Shown: one piece after another, positions 23,640 to 31,788 of the stretch | How the letters are laid out: each line of letters opens with the position of its first letter | How positions within the stretch are numbered: position 1 is the first letter of the stretch | Source: Lachnoclostridium sp. An14 | GTDB lineage: Bacteria; Bacillota; Clostridia; Lachnospirales; Lachnospiraceae | Direction of reading: 5' to 3' | Assembly: GCF_002160755.1 (NCBI RefSeq) | Contig: NZ_NFLE01000034.1 | Span: 1 to 44,077 of the forward strand | Length of the DNA stretch: 44,077 nt | Notes under the pieces: model-generated | Told to the model about the DNA's origin: nothing | Seen by the model: the letters and a program-made list of their open reading frames with translations, nothing else | Database searches by the model: none | Made by a program: the position numbers and the translations under genes

Positions 23640-24458
23640 TTGTATTCAGCAAAAGAGACGGCAAACCGTTACATGGAAACAGGACGTGGGAAAGCGACCA
23701 TGCCCCTGCTAAGGATGCTCCTGATGGGAGTTCTGGCGGGGATGCTTTTGGCCCTGGCGGCCGTGGGGGCCGGGACGGCTTCCTGCATGGTGGAAAATCC
23801 GGGGACGGCCAGGATCGTTTCCGCCCTGGTATTCCCGGCGGGACTGGCGCTGATTGTGTTTTTAGGGGCGGAGCTGTTTACGGGGAACTGCCTGTTAATC
23901 ATGCCGGTGCTGGAGAAACAGATTTCCTTCGGGCGGATGGCGGTTTCCTGGGCGGCGGTGTATCTGGGAAACTTTCTCGGCTCTGCGCTGATGGCGTTTC
24001 TGGTCTGTGAGAGCGGCCAGATGTCTGGATTTTCCGGAGCCGTGGCGGGAAATGTGATCCGCGCCGCGGTGACAAAGACCTCCCTGGATCCGGGAAAGGC
24101 GGTGCTTTTGGGGATTTTATGCAATTTCCTGGTGTGCGCCGCCGTGTTTATCAGCATGATGGGAACCACTGTGGCGGATAAGCTGCTGGGGCTGTATTTC
24201 CCCATTATGCTGTTTGTGCTGGGCGGGTTCGAGCACTCCGTCGCCAATATGTACTACATCCCCGCCGGCCTTTTCGCGGCGGCCAAACCGGAGTACGCCG
24301 CCCTGGCCGCAGCCCAGGGAATTTCCCTGGACGGCCTTACATGGCAGTCCTTTTTCCTGGGAAACCTGCTGCCGGTGACGGTGGGAAACGTGTTGGGCGG
24401 CGCGGCGCTGGGCGTTTTGCTCTGGGGCGCGTACCTTTGGAAAGGGAAGCGGGCGTGA
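23640..24458 (+). CDS. Formate/nitrite transporter (FocA/NirC) family channel
   Basis: The product is predicted to be 272 residues. It starts with TTG at 23640, supported by AAAGGAGG 8 bases upstream; no ATG fits as well. It has six membrane helices in the aquaporin-like FNT fold, with landmarks GAELFTGNCLLI, WAAVYLGNFLGSAL, GILCNFLVCAAVFI and GFEHSVANMYYIPAGL. The family moves small monovalent anions such as formate, nitrite or hydrosulfide. No formate or nitrite enzyme is adjacent, so the ion is open. It lies 47 bases after the pseudo-ATPase and may be read from the same transcript. The strong thiC promoter starts just behind it. Confidence 0.9.
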   Translation: MYSAKETANRYMETGRGKATMPLLRMLLMGVLAGMLLALAAVGAGTASCMVENPGTARIVSALVFPAGLALIVFLGAELFTGNCLLIMPVLEKQISFGRMAVSWAAVYLGNFLGSALMAFLVCESGQMSGFSGAVAGNVIRAAVTKTSLDPGKAVLLGILCNFLVCAAVFISMMGTTVADKLLGLYFPIMLFVLGGFEHSVANMYYIPAGLFAAAKPEYAALAAAQGISLDGLTWQSFFLGNLLPVTVGNVLGGAALGVLLWGAYLWKGKRA

Positions 24459-24510
24459 CGGGTTCCGCCTGGGGAAAACCTCCGCTTTTCCCGTGGCCGT
24501 GCGGTAAATC

Positions 24511-24539
24511 TTGACATCCGCCCACGGCGGTGATACGAT
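24511..24539 (+). promoter_or_regulatory. Promoter of thiC
   Basis: TTGACA (24511-24516), 17 bp, extended -10 TGaTACGAT with hexamer 24534-24539. Confidence 0.8.
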
Positions 24540-24549
24540 AATCTGCATA

Positions 24550-24632
24550 ACAGGGAGCTCGTGTGCGGGCTGAGAGGAAGTCATCAACTTCGACCTATAC
24601 CACCTGATTTGGGTAATGCCAACGTAGGGAAA
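24550..24632 (+). promoter_or_regulatory. thiC leader: TPP riboswitch (THI element)
   Basis: Conserved blocks appear in order: GGGAGCTCG, GGGCTGAGAGG (24567-24577), CGACCTATACCACCTGATTT, GGGTAATGCC and the closing AACGTAGGGA ending near 24630. It precedes thiC, so expression should drop when thiamine pyrophosphate is abundant. Confidence 0.95.
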
Positions 24633-24648
24633 TATGCGGAAGGAAACA

Positions 24649-24683
24649 GGATCTGCGCCTTACGTGGCGTGGATCCGTTTTTT
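24649..24683 (+). terminator. Riboswitch-controlled terminator in the thiC leader
   Basis: GGATCTGCGCC (24649-24659) pairs with GGCGTGGATCC (24666-24676) with two G-U pairs around a 6-base loop, followed by G and TTTTTT. It is a clear expression platform for premature termination. The following 24684-24822 carry a partial dispersed repeat and the ribosome binding region but no gene. Confidence 0.85.
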
Positions 24684-24730
24684 GTATCAGTAGGAAACTG
24701 GCTGCTGACGCAGCCGCGGGCCGCCGCGTC
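24684..24730 (+). repeat. Partial copy of the dispersed palindromic repeat in the thiC leader
   Basis: GTATCAGTAGGAAAC followed by TGGCTGCTGACGCAGCCGCG matches blocks of the copies at 34216, 39860 and 43446. The central GCCTCCGGC core is missing. Confidence 0.6.
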
Positions 24731-24822
24731 CGCTTTTTGCGGGGGAATTCACCTTTGTAAAGAATCAGGAGGAACAGGCAGCGCGCACAGGAAGCTCCCT
24801 CTCACAGAAGGGAGAAGAAGTC

Positions 24823-26130
24823 ATGAGCTATACCACACAGATGGACGCCGCCAGACAGGGGATCCTGACAAAGGAAATGGAAGCGGTGGCAAAGAAGGAA
24901 CATTTCGACCCGAAGGAGCTGATGGAGTTAGTGGCCCAGGGAAAGGTGGCTATCCCCGCCAACCGTCTTCACACCTGCATTGATCCCAACGGGATCGGCT
25001 CCATGCTGAAGACGAAGATCAACGTAAACCTGGGCACCTCCAGGGACTGCAAGGATCTGGATATGGAGCTGGCGAAGGTGAAACGGGCAGTGGACATGGG
25101 AGCGGAGTCCATCATGGATTTGAGCTCCTGGGGCGACACCAGGACCTTCCGCCGGAAACTGACGAAAGAGTGCCCGGCCATCATCGGCACGGTGCCCATT
25201 TACGACGCGGTGGTGTATTACCACAAGCCCTTAAAGGAGATCACGGCGGAGGAGTGGCTGCAGATCGTGGAAATGCACGCCAAGGACGGCGTGGATTTCC
25301 TTACCATCCACGTGGGCATCAACCGCAGGACCGCTGCCCGCTTTAAGGAGGCCAAACGCCTCACCAACATCGTCTCCAGAGGCGGCTCCATCATTTTCGC
25401 CTGGATGGAGATGACCGGGGAGGAAAACCCGTTTTACGCCCAGTTTGACCGGATCCTGGACATTTGCAGGGAGTACGACGTCACCTTAAGCCTGGGAGAC
25501 GCCTGCCGGCCGGGATGCCTGGCGGACGCCTCGGACATTTCCCAGATCGAGGAGCTGGTGACCTTAGGAGAGCTCACCGCCAGGGCCTGGAAAAAGGACG
25601 TGCAGGTGATGATCGAGGGGCCGGGCCATATGCCTCTGGACCAGATCGCCGCCAACATGAAGATCCAGCAGACTCTGTGCAAGGGCGCTCCCTTCTACGT
25701 GCTGGGGCCGTTGGTGACGGACGTGGCTCCCGGCTACGACCACATCACCGCAGCCATCGGCGGGGCGGTGGCTGCCGCTGCCGGAGCCTCCTTCCTGTGC
25801 TACGTGACGCCGGCGGAGCACCTGCGCCTGCCGGACGAGGACGACGTAAAGGAGGGCATCATCGCTTCCAAGATCGCCGCCCACGCCGCGGACATCGCCA
25901 AGGGCGTGCGGGGCGCCAGGGACTGGGATGACCAGATGAGCCTGGCCAGAAAGAAACTGGACTGGGAGGCCATGTTTGACCTTTCCATCGACCCGGAGAA
26001 GGCCAGAGCCTACCGGGCGTCCGCCAAGCCGGAGAAGGAGGACACTTGCTCCATGTGCGGAAACTTCTGCGCGGTGAAGAACATGAACCGGATTCTGGAC
26101 GGGGAGATCGTGAGCATTTTCGACGAGTGA
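24823..26130 (+). CDS. thiC: Phosphomethylpyrimidine synthase ThiC
   Basis: The product is predicted to be 435 residues with ATG at 24823 after an AGAAGGGAG-type site. It is a radical SAM enzyme of the unusual ThiC class, converting aminoimidazole ribotide to HMP phosphate for thiamine synthesis. The C-terminal cluster motif CSMCGNFC (CxxCxxxxC) is present, along with [56 protein letters not shown] and HITAAIGGA. Length matches the short clostridial form without the N-terminal domain of E. coli ThiC. It is transcribed alone here, under the TPP riboswitch. Confidence 0.97.
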   Translation: MSYTTQMDAARQGILTKEMEAVAKKEHFDPKELMELVAQGKVAIPANRLHTCIDPNGIGSMLKTKINVNLGTSRDCKDLDMELAKVKRAVDMGAESIMDLSSWGDTRTFRRKLTKECPAIIGTVPIYDAVVYYHKPLKEITAEEWLQIVEMHAKDGVDFLTIHVGINRRTAARFKEAKRLTNIVSRGGSIIFAWMEMTGEENPFYAQFDRILDICREYDVTLSLGDACRPGCLADASDISQIEELVTLGELTARAWKKDVQVMIEGPGHMPLDQIAANMKIQQTLCKGAPFYVLGPLVTDVAPGYDHITAAIGGAVAAAAGASFLCYVTPAEHLRLPDEDDVKEGIIASKIAAHAADIAKGVRGARDWDDQMSLARKKLDWEAMFDLSIDPEKARAYRASAKPEKEDTCSMCGNFCAVKNMNRILDGEIVSIFDE

Positions 26131-26174
26131 TGAAATGGAGAGACGGCCGGGAAAGCGGACGGCCAGAGTGTGGG

Positions 26175-26203
26175 AACGGCGCGGGCATCCTGCGCCGTTT
26201 TCC
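26175..26203 (+). terminator. Terminator of thiC
   Basis: An 11-bp stem, AACGGCGCGGG with CCTGCGCCGTT around CAT, is followed by TT and, a little later, a TTTTTT run. Confidence 0.8.
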
Positions 26204-26243
26204 GCGTTTTTTCCTTGTCTTTCCCGCGTCCGTTTTCCGCCTC

Positions 26244-26288
26244 TTGACAAATTCCTTTTCATTCCCTACAATAGCTTAGGAACCTAAG
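26244..26288 (+). promoter_or_regulatory. marR promoter and palindromic operator
   Basis: A near-consensus promoter TTGACA (26244-26249), 17 bp, TACAAT (26267-26272) is followed at once by the palindrome CTTAGG-AA-CCTAAG (26275-26288) over the transcription start. This is a good autorepressor site. Confidence 0.8.
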
Positions 26289-26305
26289 TAAAAAAGGAGG
26301 ACACC

Positions 26306-26734
26306 ATGGTTTCTCTTACGCGAAGCGCCGCAAGATACGTCAGCAAGCTTTCCAACAAGCTGCGCCGGAAACTGGATATGCTTTCATCCCGGAACGAGTT
26401 CAGCGGTTCCCAGGGGCGGGCCCTCCATTTCCTTCTGGCTCAGACCGGGGATATTTTCCAGAAGGATATTGAGGAGGAATACAGCATCCGGCCGTCCACG
26501 GCCACGGAGCTGCTGAAGCAGATGGAGAAAAACGGCCTGCTGATCCGGGAACCGGCCCCCTACGACAACCGCCTGAAACGGATCGTTTTGACGGACAAGG
26601 CCCTGGTTTATAAAGATCAGGTGGTAGAGGAGCTGACGGACCTGGAGGAGACGCTCGTCCGGGGCATTCCGGAGGAAAAGCTGGAGGTTTTCTTTGAGGT
26701 GATAGAAAAAATGATGGATAACCTGTCCGAATGA
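26306..26734 (+). CDS. MarR-family transcriptional regulator
   Basis: The product is predicted to be 142 residues with ATG at 26306 after AAAAAGGAGG. A winged HTH occupies about 40-100: GRALHFLLAQTGDIFQKDIEEEYSIRPSTATELLKQMEKNGLLIREPAPYDNRLKRIVLTDKA, which includes the wing with Asp-x-Arg. Helical dimerisation arms flank it. It sits directly upstream of a MATE efflux gene, and the operator in its promoter reappears in a close variant before that gene. It therefore most likely represses itself and the pump. The ligand is unknown. Confidence 0.9.
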   Translation: MVSLTRSAARYVSKLSNKLRRKLDMLSSRNEFSGSQGRALHFLLAQTGDIFQKDIEEEYSIRPSTATELLKQMEKNGLLIREPAPYDNRLKRIVLTDKALVYKDQVVEELTDLEETLVRGIPEEKLEVFFEVIEKMMDNLSE

Positions 26735-26769
26735 AAACGGGCCGGTTATCCAAAATTTCACGCAAATAC

Positions 26770-26781
26770 TTAGGAAACTAA
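26770..26781 (+). promoter_or_regulatory. Second MarR-type operator, upstream of the MATE gene
   Basis: TTAGGAAACTAA differs by one base from TTAGGAACCTAA in the marR promoter, with the same 4-base centre between TTAG and CTAA. It lies about 24 bp before the MATE start. Confidence 0.55.
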
Positions 26782-26804
26782 ATAATTAGACGAGGTAATG
26801 AACG

Positions 26805-28157
26805 ATGAACAGAGAACACGATTTCACGGAAGGGGCGCTGTTTCCCATGATTCTGCGGTTTTCCATCCCCGCGGCCATCTCCCTTCTGATCACGGCGGTC
26901 TACAACATCGTGGACCGGATGTTTGTGGGGAATTTTAACGGGACCTCCGCCCTGGCGGGGCTTTCCATCTGCTTTCCCCTATCCTATATGATGATGGCCT
27001 TCGGCCTCACCTGCAGCGCGGGAGGTTCCTCCCTGTTCTGCCTGTTTGCGGGGAAAAAGGACCAGGACGGCATGAACCGCTCCTTTGGAAACGCCCTGGT
27101 GCTGGCGGTGGTTTCGGAGCTGGCCCTGACGGCGTTTTTGCTGGCCTTTCGCGAGCCGGTGTTGCGGCTGTTCGGGGTGACGGAGACGGCTTACCCTTAC
27201 GCCGTGACCTATTATAAGATTGTCGCCCTGGGCTGTCTGTTCCAGGGGCTGACCCAGGTGTTCTGCGACTTTGTCCGGGTGTCCGGACGTCCCGTGATGG
27301 GAATGTGCGTGACGGGGATCGGGGCGGTGACTAACATTGTGCTGGACGCCCTGTTTGTGGCGGTTTTGGACTGGGGCGTGGCGGGCGCCGCCTGGGCCAC
27401 CGTCATCGGCCAGCTGCTCTCTGCCCTCTTTGGCCTGTTCCTGATCAGCAGAGGATACACGAAGGTGGAGATGGGAAAGGGCATCTTCGCCCCGGATTGG
27501 CCCCTCTCCAGGAAAATCATCTCCTGCGGCTTTGCCTTCTGGATCGCCCAGATGGCCATGGGATTCATCAGCCTGGTCTACAACGGCCAGCTGGGAAAGT
27601 ACGGCGGGGATACGGCCATCAGCGTCTACGCCGTGGTGACCAGCATCATGACCTTTGTCATCATGCCGGCCAGCGGAATCAGCCAGGGCATCCAGCCCAT
27701 TGTGGGGAATAATTTCGGGGCGGGGAAGTACCGGCGTGTGATGGCCGTCCTTTACCAGGCCTCCGCCGTCTCCGTGGCCGTGACCTGCCTGATCTGGCTG
27801 GCGGTGCTGTTCTTTCCCCAGGCGATCCTGATGGCCTTCGGCGCGTCGGAGGAAATGATGAGCCTGGGAGTGACCGGCCTGCGGGTGAATTTCTGCGTGA
27901 CGCCCATCCTGGGGTTTGTCATGCTGGCCACCACCTTTTTCCAGTCCCTGGCGAAACCTCTGCCCTCCATTGTGATCACGTTTCTGAGGCAGATTCTGTT
28001 TCTGATTCCTCTCATCTGCCTGTTTCCTCTCCGGTGGGGGATTAACGGCATCTTTGCCGCTCAGCCGGTCAGCGATGTGCTGGCCCTGGTGCTGTCAGCG
28101 GCCCTGGTGGCCAGGGAACGGCGGATTTTGTACGGGAAGGAAACGGCCGGGAAGTAG
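26805..28157 (+). CDS. MATE-family efflux transporter
   Basis: The product is predicted to be 450 residues with ATG at 26805 after GAGGT. It has twelve membrane segments in two homologous halves. Landmarks are PAAISLLITAVYNIVDRMFVG, the repeated GISQGIQPIVGNNFGAGKYRR motif, and PILGFVMLATTFFQSLAKPLPS. MATE pumps export cationic drugs or toxic metabolites using Na+ or H+. With the MarR gene in front it forms a classic inducible efflux pair. Confidence 0.93.
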   Translation: MNREHDFTEGALFPMILRFSIPAAISLLITAVYNIVDRMFVGNFNGTSALAGLSICFPLSYMMMAFGLTCSAGGSSLFCLFAGKKDQDGMNRSFGNALVLAVVSELALTAFLLAFREPVLRLFGVTETAYPYAVTYYKIVALGCLFQGLTQVFCDFVRVSGRPVMGMCVTGIGAVTNIVLDALFVAVLDWGVAGAAWATVIGQLLSALFGLFLISRGYTKVEMGKGIFAPDWPLSRKIISCGFAFWIAQMAMGFISLVYNGQLGKYGGDTAISVYAVVTSIMTFVIMPASGISQGIQPIVGNNFGAGKYRRVMAVLYQASAVSVAVTCLIWLAVLFFPQAILMAFGASEEMMSLGVTGLRVNFCVTPILGFVMLATTFFQSLAKPLPSIVITFLRQILFLIPLICLFPLRWGINGIFAAQPVSDVLALVLSAALVARERRILYGKETAGK

Positions 28158-28190
28158 GAGAAAGGGAGTTTGTCCATCCTAACTTTTTCC

Positions 28191-28243
28191 TTGACAGCCC
28201 ATGGATGACGTGTTATCATACAGATAGTTAGTCAAAACTAACT
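28191..28243 (+). promoter_or_regulatory. Enolase promoter with AGTTAG-N6-CTAACT operator
   Basis: TTGACA (28191-28196), 17 bp, TATCAT (28214-28219). The inverted repeat AGTTAG (28226-28231) and CTAACT (28238-28243) covers the start site. The same arms and spacing occur at 31151-31168 ahead of ahpC. Confidence 0.75.
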
Positions 28244-28262
28244 TCTGTGAATAAATCAGGAG

Positions 28263-28316
28263 CCTGCCGCCAGAAAGTGCGCTTCCTCTTTCCGGCGGCA
28301 GGTTTCCCATGGGAAA
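28263..28316 (+). other. Structured enolase leader
   Basis: CCTGCCGCC (28263-28271) pairs with GGCGGCAGG (28294-28302), and an inner GAAAG/CTTTC extends the stem. The next 14 bases, TTTCCCATGGGAAA (28303-28316), are a perfect palindrome. Only TTTCCC follows the main stem, so termination would be weak. An attenuator or stabiliser is possible. Confidence 0.55.
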
Positions 28317-28370
28317 ACGGGCGTTTCGGGGCAGGTTTTGGCTCCGGCGGCGTCCATCAAATAAAAATGA

Positions 28371-29684
<1,314 letters not shown>

Positions 29685-29720
29685 GCCGGAGAGCAGGGAA
29701 AACCAGAGAGGAAAAACAGA

Positions 29721-29780
29721 CCCAGGAGGGCCTTCCGGCGCGGGGAAACCTGCGGCCGGGAGGGCCGTTTCCTGGGTTTC
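29721..29780 (+). terminator. Terminator of eno
   Basis: CCCAGGA (29721-29727) pairs with TCCTGGG (29770-29776), with further pairing of GGCC and CCGGC blocks inside, followed by TTTC. Confidence 0.65.
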
Positions 29781-29823
29781 GTTCGCGTTACGGAGAAATT
29801 TCGCTTGCCGGTAGAATCCGGTA

Positions 29824-29852
29824 TTGTGAATCCTCCCCGTCTGGTGTACAAT
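29824..29852 (+). promoter_or_regulatory. Promoter of the gene at 29883
   Basis: TTGTGA (29824-29829), 17 bp, TACAAT (29847-29852). Confidence 0.6.
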
Positions 29853-29882
29853 GTCCTTATTACATTCAGACAGGAGAACGGG

Positions 29883-30902
29883 ATGAGAACAGAAGGAACG
29901 ATGGAGGAATGGAAGGCCCTGTACGAAACGGCAACGAGAATCCGGGTTCTGGAGCCGTGGAAGGATCTGTGGGATCTGGACGTGATCGGGGTGCAGACAG
30001 GGGATGACCCGGAAGATACGGTGTTTTACAGCGTGCTGGGAAAAGGCGGAGACTGCTATGGGATCGCCGTCTATGAAGGATACGAGGGATTTAACAGTTT
30101 TCAGATGCTGAGGCTGCAGGAACGGCTGAACCTGCCGGTGGACTATGCCATGCTGCATCAGAGCGCTCTGGTCTGCTACTGGGGAGACCGGGAGGAGCTG
30201 TCGGCGAAACAGCGGAATATCATCCGGGAGCTGGGGTACAAATATCGGGGAAAGGGAAACTGGCTGTACTTTATGTCCTACGAGCCGGGATTTTACCCCT
30301 ACAATCTGGATCGGGATCAGGTTTTGCGGATGACGGCGTACTTAAAGGATCTAGAGCGGGCGATGGCCGGTTACCGGGAGTCGGGGATTTCAGTGGACTT
30401 TGACAACGAAAAAATGTTCGTCATGGTATACGGAGAAAACAGGGAGACCTGGCGGTTTGAGGAAAGGCCCCTGCCTTTTACCAGTTTCAATTATTCCAGA
30501 ATTTATATTACCGACGAGGAGATTTTACGGGGACTAAAGAGCGCGCCGAAAAAAGCGTTCTGTCTGGAGGCAGACGTGCGCACGATGGGAGCGAGACTGT
30601 CCGACGAAGACTATGGCCGGCCCCTCAACCCGGACATAAGCATTCTGGTGGAAAGCAACACGGGACTGGTGATTTCCTGTAAAATGAACGGGCCGGAGGA
30701 CGATCCCATAGAGACGCTGGCGAAATCCGTGGTGCATTTTATCATCAACGCCGGGGCCCCGAAGGAAATCCGGGTGTCCAATATCATCACGGATGCCGCC
30801 CTGGATCAGATCTGCGATGTCTGCGGCATCCAGCTGAGACGGGTGAGGAAACTTCCGCAGCTGGACTGGGCCTGGAAACAGTTTTCGGAGCGTTTCTTGT
30901 AA
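29883..30902 (+). CDS. Conserved uncharacterised protein (DUF6930/DUF7309-like)
   Basis: The product is predicted to be 339 residues. The ATG at 29883 (MRTEGTMEEWK) follows ACAGGAG. It is soluble, acidic and rich in aromatic residues, with no signal peptide or membrane helix. An N-terminal module (about 1-170) contains 'VFYSVLGKGGDCYGIAVYEGYEGFNSF' and a 'GKGNWLYFMSYEPGFYPYNLD' segment. A C-terminal module contains 'PDISILVESNTGLVISC' and 'APKEIRVSNIITDAALDQICDVCGIQL'. I believe it matches the DUF6930/DUF7309 architecture of Firmicutes, but that is recall and not a search. Function unknown. It has its own promoter and terminator. Confidence 0.7.
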   Translation: MRTEGTMEEWKALYETATRIRVLEPWKDLWDLDVIGVQTGDDPEDTVFYSVLGKGGDCYGIAVYEGYEGFNSFQMLRLQERLNLPVDYAMLHQSALVCYWGDREELSAKQRNIIRELGYKYRGKGNWLYFMSYEPGFYPYNLDRDQVLRMTAYLKDLERAMAGYRESGISVDFDNEKMFVMVYGENRETWRFEERPLPFTSFNYSRIYITDEEILRGLKSAPKKAFCLEADVRTMGARLSDEDYGRPLNPDISILVESNTGLVISCKMNGPEDDPIETLAKSVVHFIINAGAPKEIRVSNIITDAALDQICDVCGIQLRRVRKLPQLDWAWKQFSERFL

Positions 30903-30957
30903 ACAGGAGAAACCGGGAAACGGCCGGGGAAATCATGAAATCATCAAAACAATCATT

Positions 30958-31000
30958 GGAAACGGGACTGCCGGAAAGGGGGCGGGCCCGTTTCCTTTTT
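30958..31000 (+). terminator. Terminator after the uncharacterised gene
   Basis: GGAAACGGG (30958-30966) pairs with CCCGTTTCC (30987-30995), followed by TTTTT. Confidence 0.8.
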
Positions 31001-31062
31001 GTTTTCCCACGGGAACCTTTTTTCCATCCTTCCAGAAGGAAAAACGAACGCAGGGACACCGG

Positions 31063-31108
31063 CGGGAAAACAAACTTAAGAAAATCGGGAAAACAAACTT
31101 AAGAAAAT
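31063..31108 (+). repeat. 23-bp tandem duplication upstream of the ahpC promoter
   Basis: The unit starting CGGGAAAACAAACTTAAG occurs twice without change, at 31063-31085 and 31086-31108, and ends 5 bp before the -35. Each unit contains CTTAAG. It may be a duplicated protein-binding site or a replication-slippage product. Nothing else is seen in 31001-31062. Confidence 0.75.
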
Positions 31109-31113
31109 CCCCC

Positions 31114-31168
31114 TTGACAAATCCTATTAGTTTGGTATACTTAACTCATGAGTTAGGTAAAACTAACT
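31114..31168 (+). promoter_or_regulatory. ahpC promoter with AGTTAG-N6-CTAACT operator
   Basis: TTGACA (31114-31119), 16 bp, TATACT (31136-31141). The inverted repeat AGTTAG (31151-31156) and CTAACT (31163-31168) lies over the start region. Another palindrome, AACTCATGAGTT, overlaps its left arm. The operator is the same type as in the enolase promoter. Confidence 0.78.
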
Positions 31169-31224
31169 AAAGAAGCAACGATCAGTTATTTCCTGATCTA
31201 TCATTCAAAAGGAGGTACTTTGCA

Positions 31225-31788
31225 ATGTCTATGATCCATAAAGAAATCGGCGGATTTACCGCCCAGGCCTATGTAAACGGGGAGTTTCAGACGGTGACGA
31301 AGGAGGATGTGCTGGGAAAATGGGCGGTGTTCTTTTTCTACCCGGCAGACTTCACCTTCGTGTGTCCTACGGAGCTGGAGGACCTGGCCGACAAGTATGA
31401 GGAGTTCCGGAAGATCGGGTGCGAGATCTATTCCGTTTCCTGTGACAGCCATTTTGTTCACAAGGCGTGGCACGACGCCTCCGAGCGCATCCGGAAGATC
31501 CAGTATCCCATGCTGGCGGATCCCAACCACGTGCTGGCGAAGGATTTCGACGTGCTGATCGAAGGCGACGGCATGGCGGAGAGAGGCAGCTTTATCGTAA
31601 ATCCGGAAGGAAAGATCGTAGCCTACGAGGTAATCGCCGGAAATGTGGGACGAAACGCCGATGAGCTGCTGCGCCGGGTTCAGGCCAGCCAGTTTGTGGC
31701 GGAGCACGGAGACGAGGTCTGCCCGGCTAAGTGGCAGCCCGGCGGCGAGACCTTAAAGCCCAGCCTGGATCTGGTGGGGCTGTTATGA
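31225..31788 (+). CDS. ahpC: AhpC-type 2-Cys peroxiredoxin
   Basis: The product is predicted to be 187 residues with ATG at 31225 after AAAGGAGG. The peroxidatic cysteine is in FYPADFTFVCPTE and the resolving cysteine in DEVCPAKW near the C-terminus, so it is a typical 2-Cys enzyme of the AhpC/Prx1 class. It reduces peroxides and is recycled by a dithiol reductase. The next gene overlaps its stop (ATGA) and encodes such a reductase, so the two make a peroxidase pair. It is a defence gene for an anaerobe exposed to oxygen. Confidence 0.96.
   Translation: MSMIHKEIGGFTAQAYVNGEFQTVTKEDVLGKWAVFFFYPADFTFVCPTELEDLADKYEEFRKIGCEIYSVSCDSHFVHKAWHDASERIRKIQYPMLADPNHVLAKDFDVLIEGDGMAERGSFIVNPEGKIVAYEVIAGNVGRNADELLRRVQASQFVAEHGDEVCPAKWQPGGETLKPSLDLVGLL

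Noticed and set aside
23640-24458. Calling the FNT channel a formate channel (focA)
   Set aside because: No pyruvate formate-lyase or nitrite reductase gene is nearby and family members differ in ion choice, so only the family is given.
25564-26262. Minus-strand 232-codon frame opposite thiC
   Set aside because: Antisense to a complete ThiC; no motif and no ribosome binding site.
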